A stretch of 64,000 bases of DNA from Candidatus Reconcilbacillus cellulovorans (GTDB lineage Bacteria > Bacillota > Bacilli > Paenibacillales > Reconciliibacillaceae): positions 1 through 64,000 of the forward strand of contig MOXJ01000001.1 in the NCBI GenBank assembly GCA_002507565.1, written 5' to 3'. The notes under the pieces are model-generated. The model was given only the letters and a program-made list of their open reading frames with translations. It searched no databases and was not told the origin of the DNA. The translations under genes were made by a program, and so were the position numbers. Below are positions 31,705 through 39,738 of the stretch, piece after piece (the stretch's first letter is position 1; each line of letters begins with the position of its first letter).

Positions 31705-31932
31705 TCAGGCGGTATTTTCATTGTTCATTTTTTGAACGTTTTGGGCAGGAAAAAGCACGTCAGTGCTTTCACCCAGAATGCCCGAAATTGCTTGTGCGAC
31801 TTTCAATGATGGCGGGCAGGCGCCGCGCTCAATGTTCGAAAGATATGCGCGAGAAATTTCTACGGCTTTCGCCAGTTGATCTTGCGTCATGTTCATCTTC
31901 TTTCTTGCGTTGATCAATGCTTCGCGCCTCAT
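31705..31932 (-). CDS. Cro-like repressor (XRE family)
   Basis: The product is 75 aa from ATG 31932 (GGTGGTG upstream). It is almost only a helix-turn-helix: NARKKMNMTQDQLAKAVEIS followed by RAYLSNIERG. It is the first gene of the leftward early operon and diverges from the lysogeny repressor, the typical Cro position. The promoter at 31976-32004 is overlapped by one operator; a further operator-like site lies in its own last codons. Confidence 0.78.
   Translation of the reverse strand: MRREALINARKKMNMTQDQLAKAVEISRAYLSNIERGACPPSLKVAQAISGILGESTDVLFPAQNVQKMNNENTA
31723..31737. promoter_or_regulatory. Operator-like site inside the 3' end of the Cro-like gene
   Basis: GTTCATTTTTTGAAC fits the GTTC-N7-GAAC pattern of the sites in the divergent promoter region. 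It is about 210 bp from them, a distance suitable for DNA looping, or it may be chance. Confidence 0.4.
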
Positions 31933-31948
31933 GTTTTCACCACCAATC

Positions 31949-31963
31949 GTTCGTTTTTTGAAC
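31949..31963. promoter_or_regulatory. Phage operator O1
   Basis: GTTCGTTTTTTGAAC, inverted GTTC/GAAC half-sites with 7-bp spacing. It lies just downstream of the leftward promoter start point. Confidence 0.65.
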
Positions 31964-31975
31964 ATCCGTATTTTC

Positions 31976-32004
31976 ATTATACGTTCATTAAACGAACACG
32001 TCAA
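31976..32004 (-). promoter_or_regulatory. Leftward early (cro) promoter
   Basis: On the minus strand TTGACG (31999-32004) and TATAAT (31976-31981) are separated by exactly 17 bp, a near-consensus sigma-A promoter. Operator O2 fills the spacer almost completely, so a bound repressor would block RNA polymerase. Confidence 0.85.
31983..31997. promoter_or_regulatory. Phage operator O2
   Basis: GTTCATTAAACGAAC, same 15-bp pattern, inside the spacer of the cro promoter. Confidence 0.7.
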
Positions 32005-32028
32005 GTGTTTATGTAGCATAATATGAAC

Positions 32029-32043
32029 GTTTATTTTATGAAC
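32029..32043. promoter_or_regulatory. Phage operator O3
   Basis: GTTTATTTTATGAAC, the pattern with one mismatch, overlapping the region where the rightward repressor promoter must lie (candidate -10 TAGAAT at 32053-32058). An extra half-site, ATGAACGT, lies just to its left. It suggests repressor autoregulation. Confidence 0.55.
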
Positions 32044-32078
32044 GTTGTTGTTTAGAATAGTAGCATGGGGTGAATAAA

Positions 32079-32504
32079 ATGGATTTCAGTGAGCGATTGA
32101 AAATGCTACGGACCCAAAGGGGATTGACGCAGGAGCAACTAGCCCATGCTTTAGATATACCAGAAACATCTGTACGCAGATGGGAATCGACAGGGAAGCC
32201 CCCCAGACGTGAACGTTTAGTAAAAATGGCAGATTTTTTTGGGGTGAGTATTGATTTTCTTCTTGGTCGCGACGACCGTACCGACGATACCGACGATCCG
32301 AAGCCCAATTCACAATTCAACATCCCGTCCTGGGCGACCCGAAAGGACGTTCGCGACTTCAAAAAAATGCTCGAAGAGGACGCGCCGGTCATGTTTGACG
32401 GCGTACCCCTCGATGATGAAGATCGGGAAAAAGTTCTGAAAGTCATGGAAGCCATCTTTTGGGATGCAAAGAAACGGAATAAGAGAAAACCTGTCGAAGA
32501 ATAG
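32079..32504 (+). CDS. Lysogeny repressor (XRE family, ImmR/CI-like)
   Basis: The product is 141 aa from ATG 32079 (GGGGTGA upstream). The HTH is LRTQRGLTQEQLAHALDIPE to TSVRRWESTG; the C-terminal part is acidic with no LexA-type peptidase Ser/Lys pair. Such repressors are inactivated by a partner metalloprotease instead of self-cleavage, and the next gene encodes one. It should bind the GTTC-N7-GAAC sites. Confidence 0.82.
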   Translation: MDFSERLKMLRTQRGLTQEQLAHALDIPETSVRRWESTGKPPRRERLVKMADFFGVSIDFLLGRDDRTDDTDDPKPNSQFNIPSWATRKDVRDFKKMLEEDAPVMFDGVPLDDEDREKVLKVMEAIFWDAKKRNKRKPVEE

Positions 32505-32516
32505 CGGGTGGCGAAT

Positions 32517-32927
32517 ATGGACGCCTTGATTCGACAGCTGATCCGAAAGTATAGGACCAATAATCCGTTCGAGCTTGCCGAGCACCTCAATATCACCATA
32601 TGGTTCCGCGACCTCGGAAGCGGCACACGCGGACTCTACATGCGGAAACTAAGGCGCCGGTATATCGTGATCCACGAAGGGCTTGACGATCCATGGAAGC
32701 GCTTCGTTTGTGCCCACGAGCTTGGACACGATCGGCTCCACCCTGGGCTCAGCAGGTTCTGGCTGGACGAGCACTCTTTCTTCCATGTGGGGAAGTTTGA
32801 GCGACAGGCCAACAAGTTTGCAGTTCGGCTGCTGACGGCTGGCGATTCGCCAGCACGCGATGAAACGATTGTGGAATTTCTTCGACGTAACGATGTCCCG
32901 ATAGAAATGGCGAGGTTTTATTTTTGA
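32517..32927 (+). CDS. ImmA/IrrE-family metallopeptidase
   Basis: The product is 136 aa from ATG 32517 (GGGTGG upstream). The zinc motif HELGH lies near residue 66 in VCAHELGHDRLHPG, with upstream YIVIHEGLDDPWKR and downstream KFERQANKFAVRLLT, all family hallmarks. Family knowledge: ImmA cleaves the adjacent repressor ImmR after DNA damage or signalling and so induces the element. Start codon 12 bases after the repressor stop. Confidence 0.88.
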   Translation: MDALIRQLIRKYRTNNPFELAEHLNITIWFRDLGSGTRGLYMRKLRRRYIVIHEGLDDPWKRFVCAHELGHDRLHPGLSRFWLDEHSFFHVGKFERQANKFAVRLLTAGDSPARDETIVEFLRRNDVPIEMARFYF

Positions 32928-32964
32928 ACTAACCCTTCATATTAGTCTTCTTTGGAGGAAAACA

Positions 32965-33160
32965 ATGAATCAGAGAAGGTGGATTGATATTCCTCCTTAT
33001 TCTTGAAAAATTATCAAGGTTTGAAGAGGCCATTTCTATCTGTGATAGAGCTATTGATGCTATTAACAATAAATTATTCAATGCCGATGCTGAGGAATTT
33101 ATAAAACGTCGCAATCGCCTTGAAAAAAAGCTTGAATTCGGAAAAAAGAAAGAGGTTTAG
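32965..33160 (+). pseudogene. Short TPR-like gene with a one-base frameshift
   Basis: ATG 32965 follows a strong GGAGG site and reads MNQRRWIDIPPYS before a TGA. If one T near 33000 is dropped, the frame continues as IPPYLEKLSRFEEAISICDR and on to a charged end (LEKKLEFGKKKEV) with a stop at 33158, giving about 64 aa. The LxRFEEAIxxCDRAI pattern looks like a tetratricopeptide helix. It is either a recent pseudogene or a sequencing error. The nuclease gene starts four bases later. Confidence 0.5.
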
Positions 33161-33163
33161 AGA

Positions 33164-34210
33164 ATGGCTAAGAAAAACCAAAACAGCGGATGCGCGGTTT
33201 TAGTGGCCATTGCTATTGCTGTTGTCATTATTATTTGGATCATCGAAAATATCGTTGGCATTTTAGGGCTGGCGTTAGCAGGTTGGGGCCTTTATGAGTT
33301 GTCTTACCGCAAAAAGCTGAGTACAAAATTATCATCGGTGTTCATTGCTGTTGGTCTGGTTGTTGGCATCGGCTGGTTTGCATTTTCGGGTTCTGGGGAT
33401 GAAAGCAAACAGTTGGCAACGGCGCCCCAGGTTACGGAGCAAGCTCAGCCAGCCAAACAACAAAATGAGCCACCAAATCAAATTTCTGATAAGACACAGC
33501 AAGAAAAACCGAAAGCTGCAACTCCAGAGACGAACCAGAATGCTCAGCCCCAACCTTCACAAAACGCAAATGAAAGCAAGAACGCCAGTCAAGATGCAAA
33601 ATACATAGCCGCGACAGTAGTTGAAATCGTGGACGGGGACACAATAAAGGTCAAAATTGGGGACAAAGAGGAAACCGTTCGCCTCCTTCTTGTCGATACT
33701 CCAGAAACGAAAGACCCAAACGAACCGATTCAACCGTTCGGTCCTGAAGCAACTGCTTTTGCAGAAAAAACACTGGTAGGAAAAGAGGTCAGGCTTGAAT
33801 TTGACGGTCCGGAACGCGACAAATATGACCGTCTCCTTGCTTATCTCTGGATCGGCGATAAAATTTTCAACCAAATGCTCCTGGAAGAAGGACTGGCCAG
33901 GGTGGCTTATGTTTATGACCCGCCATACACCCACTATGAAGAATTTATCGAGGCTGAGGAAAAGGCAAAGGCTGAGAAAAAAGGGATCTGGAGTATAAAA
34001 GGATACGTCGCTGAAGATGGGTTCCATGAAGAAGTGGCTGTCGCTAAAGAACCGGAACCATCTTCAGAATCTGAACCTGCGCAGCAACAAGATGTATATT
34101 ATGCCTCTTGCGCCGCTGCTCGTGCAGCAGGTGCTGCTCCAATTTATAAAGGCGAGCCTGGTTACCGTCCGGCTTTGGATAGAGATGGTGATGGTATTGC
34201 ATGTGAGTGA
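33164..34210 (+). CDS. Membrane-anchored thermonuclease (SNase) with Excalibur domain
   Basis: The product is 348 aa. Residues 10-45 and 58-76 are two or three hydrophobic membrane segments. A Gln/Pro/Asn-rich linker (85-145) leads to a staphylococcal nuclease domain (147-280) with all active-site residues: Arg173, Asp178 and Glu181 (RLLLVDTPE) and Arg223 (YDRLLAY). The C-terminus is an Excalibur calcium-binding domain (YYASCAAARAAGAAPIYKGE to RDGDGIACE). It is encoded with the lysogeny genes, so it is probably made by the prophage. A surface nuclease could degrade incoming DNA (superinfection exclusion) or scavenge DNA; both are inference. Lower GC than neighbours. Confidence 0.85.
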   Translation: MAKKNQNSGCAVLVAIAIAVVIIIWIIENIVGILGLALAGWGLYELSYRKKLSTKLSSVFIAVGLVVGIGWFAFSGSGDESKQLATAPQVTEQAQPAKQQNEPPNQISDKTQQEKPKAATPETNQNAQPQPSQNANESKNASQDAKYIAATVVEIVDGDTIKVKIGDKEETVRLLLVDTPETKDPNEPIQPFGPEATAFAEKTLVGKEVRLEFDGPERDKYDRLLAYLWIGDKIFNQMLLEEGLARVAYVYDPPYTHYEEFIEAEEKAKAEKKGIWSIKGYVAEDGFHEEVAVAKEPEPSSESEPAQQQDVYYASCAAARAAGAAPIYKGEPGYRPALDRDGDGIACE

Positions 34211-34211
34211 T

Positions 34212-34233
34212 TGCCCATCCGGGCTTTTCTTTT
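34212..34233 (+). terminator. Short terminator between nuclease and integrase
   Basis: GCCCATCCGGGC folds into a small stem followed by TTTTCTTTT, directly after the nuclease stop codon. Weak stem, so modest confidence. Confidence 0.4.
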
Positions 34234-34269
34234 GAACCTTTGACAGAACATACATTCGGGAGGATCGAC

Positions 34270-35742
34270 ATGCGAGCCGCGCTGTACATTCGTGTCAGCA
34301 CAGACGAACAGGCCCGCGAAGGTTTTTCAATCGACGCCCAAAAAAGAAAGCTGCTCGCCTATGCCGAATCCCAGGATTGGGAAGTTGTCAGTGTCCTCAT
34401 AGACGATGGATATTCTGCCAAAGACCTGAATCGCCCAGCCATGCAGGAGCTGTTGCATAAGGTACGAAATAAAGAGATCGACGTCGTGGTCGTGTTCAAG
34501 CTGGACCGCCTGACGCGATCTGTGCGGGACTTATATACCTTGCTGGACGAGTTTTCGCGCCATGATGTTGGTTTCCGTTCGACGCAGGAACAATTCGACA
34601 CCACGACCACAATGGGTCGGGCCATGCTGGGCATTCTCGGCATTTTCGCCCAATGGGAGCGTGAGACGATTGCCGAGCGCGTCCGGATCGGGATGGAACA
34701 GAAAGTCCGACAGGGGAAAAGGCATGGCGGAAAGTATCCGTATGGGTATGATCGGAACGGAAACCTGATCCAGGAAGAGGCCGAGGTCATTAGGCGCGTT
34801 CGCGAGCTGTACATGAAGGAAAACCTTTCATTCCTTAAAATCGCTGAACGGTTGAACCAGGAAGGGAAATTTCGTCGCGGTTACGAATGGACCCGAAACA
34901 CCGTCGCACTGACGCTGGAGAATCCGTATTATGCTGGCATCATCCGCTTCGGGTCGAAAATGAAGAACGGAAAATATCCGCAACGAAAACGTGATCTGCG
35001 TGTTGACGTTATCGATGTGCCAGGCGACCATGAGGCGATCTGGACGGTCGAGGAGTACGAGGAGCACTTGCGGCTGATGCGGATGCGAAGCGAGGGAAAT
35101 CATTCGAGGAAGCTGGACTATTTATTCAGCGGTCTGCTACGCTGCGGCCGTTGTGGAAGCACGATGTTCGGCCGCCTTACGACGAAACGAAGCCTGCGAA
35201 ACGGCGAAATCGTCAGAAACCCGTATTACATGTGTAGCAGGCGCCGGGACAGCAAAACCTGTGATATGCCGATGTTCCGGCAGAAGCACGTTGAGCACCT
35301 GATTATGAAGTACATCGAGTCGATCCGTCTCGACAGATCGAAAATTGAGCTGAAACAGGATCAGACTGAGTTGGACCGGAAGATCCGGAGAGTGAACAAC
35401 GATCTGAACCGTATCCGGGAGCGCCGAAAGCGCTGGCAATACATGTTTGTGAACGACCTGATCTCGGAAATCGAGTTGAGAAGGCATCTGGATGAAGAGA
35501 AGGAGCAGGAGGAGAAACTTCTGCGGGAACTGCAGGAGCTGGAAAATCAGAAGAAAGAGGAATTTGTTTACCCGGCCAAGCTGCTGGAGGTCATAGATGT
35601 CTGGGATCAGATCGGTAACCAGGAGAAACGGGAGTTGCTCTTGACCATCTTCGACGAAATAACCCTGCACACCAATGAGACGAATATAAAGGGCGTTAAG
35701 AACCGATTTTTCCCTGCTTGGGTTACTGTCCGATATAAATAG
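34270..35742 (+). CDS. int: Large serine recombinase (phage integrase)
   Basis: The product is 490 aa from ATG 34270 (GGGAGG upstream). The catalytic domain starts RAALYIRVSTDEQAREG with nucleophile Ser10; further motifs are FKLDRLTRSVRDLYTLLDEF and AQWERETIAERVRIGMEQKV. A recombinase domain (EWTRNTVALTLENPYYAGII), a zinc ribbon (LLRCGRCGSTMFG ... YMCSRR ... CDM) and a long coiled coil (about 355-450) follow, as in phiC31/A118-type integrases. It stops four bases before the reading frame of the truncated cpaF, so the right attachment site is adjacent. A directionality factor was not identified. Confidence 0.95.
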   Translation: MRAALYIRVSTDEQAREGFSIDAQKRKLLAYAESQDWEVVSVLIDDGYSAKDLNRPAMQELLHKVRNKEIDVVVVFKLDRLTRSVRDLYTLLDEFSRHDVGFRSTQEQFDTTTTMGRAMLGILGIFAQWERETIAERVRIGMEQKVRQGKRHGGKYPYGYDRNGNLIQEEAEVIRRVRELYMKENLSFLKIAERLNQEGKFRRGYEWTRNTVALTLENPYYAGIIRFGSKMKNGKYPQRKRDLRVDVIDVPGDHEAIWTVEEYEEHLRLMRMRSEGNHSRKLDYLFSGLLRCGRCGSTMFGRLTTKRSLRNGEIVRNPYYMCSRRRDSKTCDMPMFRQKHVEHLIMKYIESIRLDRSKIELKQDQTELDRKIRRVNNDLNRIRERRKRWQYMFVNDLISEIELRRHLDEEKEQEEKLLRELQELENQKKEEFVYPAKLLEVIDVWDQIGNQEKRELLLTIFDEITLHTNETNIKGVKNRFFPAWVTVRYK

Positions 35743-35775
35743 ATGTCATTTTGTACTATACACAGAACCGTCGTG
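35743..35775. other. Right attachment junction (attR) in cpaF
   Basis: The cpaF frame reads normally up to NTGHDGS and then becomes VYSTK-stop, where family members continue as LSTGHANS. The crossover therefore lies close to 35755-35765. A precise core cannot be assigned because the left flank is not cpaF. Confidence 0.65.
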
Positions 35776-36651
35776 TCCGGTGTTGAGCGCCTGAAGCATA
35801 TCGGCCGCTTCCGCGCCCCTCACTTCCCCGACAATGATGCGGTCGGGCCGCATCCGGAGCGAAGCCCGGATTAAGTCGCGGATCGTAATGGCACCTTTTC
35901 CGTCTGGATTGGCGTTGCGCACTTCTAACGAGACGACGTTCGGCACGTGGCGGAGCTGCAGCTCCGCCGAATCCTCGATCGTGATCACGCGCTCATCGCG
36001 CGGAATAAATTCGGACAAAGCGTTGAGAAACGTCGTTTTTCCGGATGCCGTCGCGCCGCTGACAAAAATGTTCGTCCTTCGCTTCACCGCGTTCTCGAGA
36101 AACACAGCGACTTCCTCAGGCACCGATCCGATGCGGACGAGTTGCTCCATCGTCAACGGGTGTTTCGGAAATTTCCGGATCGTCAAGATCGGACCGTTCA
36201 GCGAAACCGGCGGCAACACGACGTGAATCCGCGAACCGTCGAGCAGACGTGCATCGACGATCGGCGACGATTCATTGACTGTTCGGTTGACGCGTCCGAC
36301 CAATGTTTGAATCAAATCTTCCAAACGCTCCCTGCTTTCCAGCCGGCAATCGGCCCGCACAATTTTGCCGCAGCGTTCCACGAAAATGTCGCGGTGTCCG
36401 TTAACCATAATTTCTGTGATGTCCGGATCGTCGATCAGCGGCTGAAGCGCGTCCAGCCCGCGGAACGCATCGAACACTTCCTTGACGATTCGAGCTTTTT
36501 CGGCGGCTGTCCAGTATTCATCCGCGCATTCCGCTTCGACCGCCCGCTCGACTTGCCGGCGAAAATCGCAGTCCGAATAGTCCGTAGCGGCTTCCTGTAG
36601 CAGCGTTCGGATTTTGTCTTTCAATCGGCGAAGTCGTTGGTCTTTTTCCAA
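35746..36651 (-). pseudogene. cpaF: CpaF-like secretion ATPase truncated by the prophage
   Basis: The remaining 301 codons run from TTG 36651 (GGAGGG upstream). Domains: N-terminal helical part (1-75), PDITEIMVNGHRDIFVERCG, then GATASGKTTFL (Walker A, 199-209), TIEDSAELQL (Asp box) and RPDRIIVGEVRGAEAADMLQ (Walker B). The His box (GHANS) and C-terminal region are gone, so the Flp/Tad pilus motor should be inactive. It overlaps the cpaE-like gene by 31 bases. The usual tadB/tadC genes downstream are not in the window. Confidence 0.9.
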
Positions 36652-37754
36652 GTCGGTTCTCCCTCCAGGTTTAGAAAAACTTCATATAAGGCATCTGCCA
36701 AACGATCCGTTTCGCGGTCGTTGCGGTCAAGCGCGCATGTCTCGACCCACGGCAGACTGGCGACGATCGGAATACCGTACCGCTCGAACGTTTCCGCAGT
36801 CGGTCGGCGCGCCTTGTTCAGGACAAACCGCACGGCCGCATGCGAGCGGAGGACGTCTGGAAAGACGTCGTTTCTTTTCTGATTCAGCAACATCGATGTT
36901 TTATAAAGACAAGCTTCGTCTTCCGTCAACAACCACCATATCGGACCGCCTGCCGCGAAGGCGGCGCGAACGCGGGGCGACGGACAGGAATCGAGGTCAA
37001 GTAAAATCCAGTCGTAGAAGCTCATTCCCAAAAGAACTTTAATCAATTTAGCTATTTCACTTTCCGTCGTATCCGCCCATTCCGCCATTTCCGAAACAGG
37101 CATAAGAAAGTCAAAGCCCGTTTCGGCATCGGTGGAACAAAGCTTTTCCCATTCGCCCGCAAGAGCATCCGGGTCAGTCTTGATGCAATAAAGCGCTTGT
37201 GAAAAAGCGTCTTTCTTCAAAGTATCCGTTGCATGAAGCGACAGCCATGAAACCCACTCCAAGCTGAGCAACAACACGCGCCTACCCTTGGACGCAAGTC
37301 GTTTGGCCAAAAGAAACGCCGCCGTTGATTTGCCCGCCCCACCTTGCGTCGAATAAAACGACAAGATGGATGTCGATCGCCGCCTGTTGGGTACACGGTC
37401 GGGAAAGCGTTGCTGGTAAAGCGCGCTCAAATCGCCGAACAGCCGATAAAGCGACTGATATTTCGAAACGACCGGAACCGGCTGTCCGGCTTGTCCGCAT
37501 TTTTCTTCTGTCCGTCCTTCACCTATTCCGACGACCAGACAGCCTTCCGGCGCGGCAATCGGCATGCTCAACCACTCTTCCGCAACAAGAAGAATGTGCG
37601 GCGTCGATCCGCTGGACAACGCCTCAGCCAAGATTTCGGGGCGCGTTACTGCCCGCAGCCGGACGTTTCCGACGAACAGACGGGCCGCGGAATCGACCAG
37701 AGTTTCCACGAATTCCCGATCAGGATCGGCGATCAAAATGCGAAAATCGTTCAA
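36621..37754 (-). CDS. cpaE: CpaE-like pilus assembly ATPase
   Basis: The product is 377 aa; TTG 37754 is chosen because GGAGGGGGG lies before it. Residues 1-110 are a receiver-like domain (FRILIADPDREFVETLVDSA), and 140-370 a MinD/ParA-type domain with deviant Walker A STQGGAGKSTAAF and a WILLDLDSCPSP strand. CpaE proteins position Flp/Tad pili. With cpaF cut by the phage, this system is probably non-functional. Confidence 0.8.
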   Translation of the reverse strand: MNDFRILIADPDREFVETLVDSAARLFVGNVRLRAVTRPEILAEALSSGSTPHILLVAEEWLSMPIAAPEGCLVVGIGEGRTEEKCGQAGQPVPVVSKYQSLYRLFGDLSALYQQRFPDRVPNRRRSTSILSFYSTQGGAGKSTAAFLLAKRLASKGRRVLLLSLEWVSWLSLHATDTLKKDAFSQALYCIKTDPDALAGEWEKLCSTDAETGFDFLMPVSEMAEWADTTESEIAKLIKVLLGMSFYDWILLDLDSCPSPRVRAAFAAGGPIWWLLTEDEACLYKTSMLLNQKRNDVFPDVLRSHAAVRFVLNKARRPTAETFERYGIPIVASLPWVETCALDRNDRETDRLADALYEVFLNLEGEPTWKKTNDFAD

Positions 37755-37789
37755 ACGCCCCCCTCCTTTTCGGTTGAATTCGGAAAAAG

Positions 37790-37830
37790 AAAAAACCCGC
37801 AAGCTTCGTTCACGAAGCTTACGGGTTCTT
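37790..37830 (-). terminator. Terminator of the ABC ATPase gene
   Basis: AACCCGTAAGCTTCGT pairs with ACGAAGCTTGCGGGTT (one mismatch) and is followed by TTTTTTCTTTTT on the minus strand. The strong stem lies between the ABC gene and the cpaE start. Confidence 0.88.
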
Positions 37831-37875
37831 CCCGTCGATTTCGATTATAGCGCATCCGTCTCGTTTTGGCAAGAG

Positions 37876-38670
37876 TTATCTCGCCGCGACTTTTCCTTGC
37901 CCCACGCGCACCCACGGCCGACCGTCTTCCCAGACGATCCGGGCCGGCACTCGAAACACGGATGCGACCGCTTCCGGCGTCAGCACTTCGCGTTTCGGAC
38001 CGGCAGCAACGATCCGGCCTTCGTCGATCAGGGCGACGTGTGTGATCATCGGAACAATTTCTTCGAGATGGTGGGTGACGTATAGCACGGTTAACGGTTC
38101 ATCTGCCAGCGACGAGACCATCTCCAGCAGCTGTTCACGCTCGTAAAGATCCAATCCGGCGCACGGCTCGTCCAAAACGAGCAACGACGGGTTTTGCATA
38201 AGCGCCCGTGCGATCATGACTTTTTTCCTTTCCCCCTGGGACAGGGTACCGAACGGCAAATCGGCAAACCGATCCATTCGGTGCAGAGCGAGCATACTTC
38301 TAGCGCGGGACTCGACGTCGGAAGGAACGGCCTGGTAGAACCGCAACCAGGCGTAGGCGCCGGTCGCTACGACTTCCCACACCGGATCTCGTGGAGACAG
38401 CTTGTCGAACAATGATGAACCGACATAACCGATCGACTTGCGGACTTCGCGGACATCGCATGCGCCGTAACGGTGTCCGAGCACTTCCACGGTACCGCGG
38501 GACGGAAACAGATAACCGTTGACGATTTCCAAAATCGTCGTTTTTCCGGAACCGTTTCGGCCAAGAAGCGCCCAATGTTCTCCGGAACGGACCGTCCACG
38601 TGACGTCGTTTAAAATGACGCGGCCGTCTCTGACCAGCGACACGTTCGTCAGCGACACGATGCGGGACAC
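37876..38670 (-). CDS. ABC transporter ATP-binding protein (YlmA/ModF-like)
   Basis: The product is 264 aa from GTG 38670 (GGAGAG six bases upstream), the same length as B. subtilis YlmA; ATG 38706 is an alternative. One nucleotide-binding domain: Walker A LLGRNGSGKTTIL, signature GTLSQGERKKVMIAR, Walker B SLLVLDEPCAGLD, switch His in YVTHHLEEI. There is no permease gene next to it, so it is an orphan ATPase with unknown substrate. Confidence 0.85.
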   Translation of the reverse strand: MSRIVSLTNVSLVRDGRVILNDVTWTVRSGEHWALLGRNGSGKTTILEIVNGYLFPSRGTVEVLGHRYGACDVREVRKSIGYVGSSLFDKLSPRDPVWEVVATGAYAWLRFYQAVPSDVESRARSMLALHRMDRFADLPFGTLSQGERKKVMIARALMQNPSLLVLDEPCAGLDLYEREQLLEMVSSLADEPLTVLYVTHHLEEIVPMITHVALIDEGRIVAAGPKREVLTPEAVASVFRVPARIVWEDGRPWVRVGQGKVAAR

Positions 38671-38902
38671 CTTGCTCTCCGCCCTTCCTCGCCGTTTTTG
38701 TCCCATGTTAGCACGGCCGACGGCGGACCGCAAGCCGTCCGCTGCGAATGATGCCCACGCGAATCGTGAAAAACGTTGTCGCATTCTGCGCTTTCCCGGG
38801 AAAACTTTTTCCCGGTCGGTCCGCTTTTTTCGTTCAGCCCGTCCGTCTGGTATGATGAAAACGGACCGAAAAACGCGGGATCCCATTGCGAAGGAGCGGA
38901 GA

Positions 38903-39613
38903 ATGCGGATGCGGATCATCGGCGTGCACGTCGGAGATGCGGATGAAACGGAGTTGTCGCCTTGTTGGGACGGCGTTTCCGAACAATACCGCAAACGAAT
39001 CGAGCGTTTCGTCCGCAAAGAAGACCGCGTCCGCTCGCTGGTCGGCCACGCGCTCGCGCGTTGGATGCTCGGCGAACGGACCGGCGTTGGTCCGGAGACG
39101 ATCCATTTTGCAGAAGGCGCTCACGGCAAACCGTATTGGCCCGATCGGCCGGATGTTCATTTCAACGTATCGCATTCCGGGGACTGGGTCGTCGCGGTCG
39201 TTGACGGCGCGGATGTCGGCATCGACATCGAACGAATCCGCCAGCCCGACTTGAAAGTGGCGCAACGTTTCTTTGCGCCGCGGGAATACGCGACGCTAAT
39301 AGGGCTTCAAGACGAACGTGCTCGAACGGAGTTTTTCTTCGAACTGTGGACGCTGAAAGAAAGTTATGTCAAGGCGCTGGGCTTGGGGCTGTCCTATTCG
39401 TTCGGGCGCTTTTGCGTCCTGCCGGCAAAAGGAACGGTCCGCATCGACGATCCTTCGGCATCGACAGCGTATTACGCCAGAACCTGTCCGGCACCCGAAG
39501 GTTACAAATTGGCCGTGTGCGGCCGAAACGGCATATTCATCGACAGTCCGGAATATTTCGAGATCAGGGAATTTCTCGTCCTGTGGGAACGGGCGACGGG
39601 CCGCTTGCGATAG
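38903..39613 (+). CDS. 4'-phosphopantetheinyl transferase, Sfp type
   Basis: The product is 236 aa from ATG 38903 (AAGGAG upstream). Motifs: HFNVSHSGDWVVAVVDG (87-103), VGIDIERI (Asp108, Glu110 bind Mg) and FELWTLKESYVKALG (Glu153, Lys157). It transfers phosphopantetheine from CoA to carrier proteins of nonribosomal peptide, polyketide or fatty acid synthases. No synthase gene is in the window. Confidence 0.93.
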   Translation: MRMRIIGVHVGDADETELSPCWDGVSEQYRKRIERFVRKEDRVRSLVGHALARWMLGERTGVGPETIHFAEGAHGKPYWPDRPDVHFNVSHSGDWVVAVVDGADVGIDIERIRQPDLKVAQRFFAPREYATLIGLQDERARTEFFFELWTLKESYVKALGLGLSYSFGRFCVLPAKGTVRIDDPSASTAYYARTCPAPEGYKLAVCGRNGIFIDSPEYFEIREFLVLWERATGRLR

Positions 39614-39663
39614 GCGGACGGCAAAATAGGCGGCTTCCGCCCGACAGCGCCGTTTCGATTTGG

Positions 39664-39692
39664 TTGCTCCCGCTTTCGGGTCGATGTACAAT
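39664..39692 (+). promoter_or_regulatory. Promoter of the sufU-like gene
   Basis: TTGCTC (39664-39669) and TACAAT (39687-39692) are 17 bp apart, about 45 bp upstream of the start codon. Confidence 0.65.
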
Positions 39693-39738
39693 GGGAAAAA
39701 CGGGGCAAAACCGTCAGACACGCGGAGGATGACCTGCG

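Larger units (their letters stand above)
1876..35745. mobile_element. Myovirus-type prophage, about 34 kb
   Basis: All modules of a temperate contractile-tail phage are present in conventional order: integrase, lysogeny control, early/replication, packaging, head, tail, baseplate, lysis. The integrase lies at one extremity and the amidase at the other. Lysogeny genes read rightward (32,079-35,742); nearly everything else reads leftward as one long set of overlapping genes. No broken structural gene was found, so the prophage may still be functional. The tail sheath, tube and baseplate J proteins make it a myovirus. The two flanking host genes differ (yhaN-like on the left, cpaF-like on the right). 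Confidence 0.9.

Noticed and set aside
31949-32043. Phage operators as LexA boxes
   Set aside because: The half-sites are reversed (GTTC then GAAC) and 7 bp apart, whereas LexA needs GAAC-N4-GTTC. Induction more likely runs through the ImmA-type protease.
1856-35775. Integration into a tRNA gene
   Set aside because: No tRNA-like sequence is found at either junction; both flanks are protein-coding and the integrase is of the serine type.
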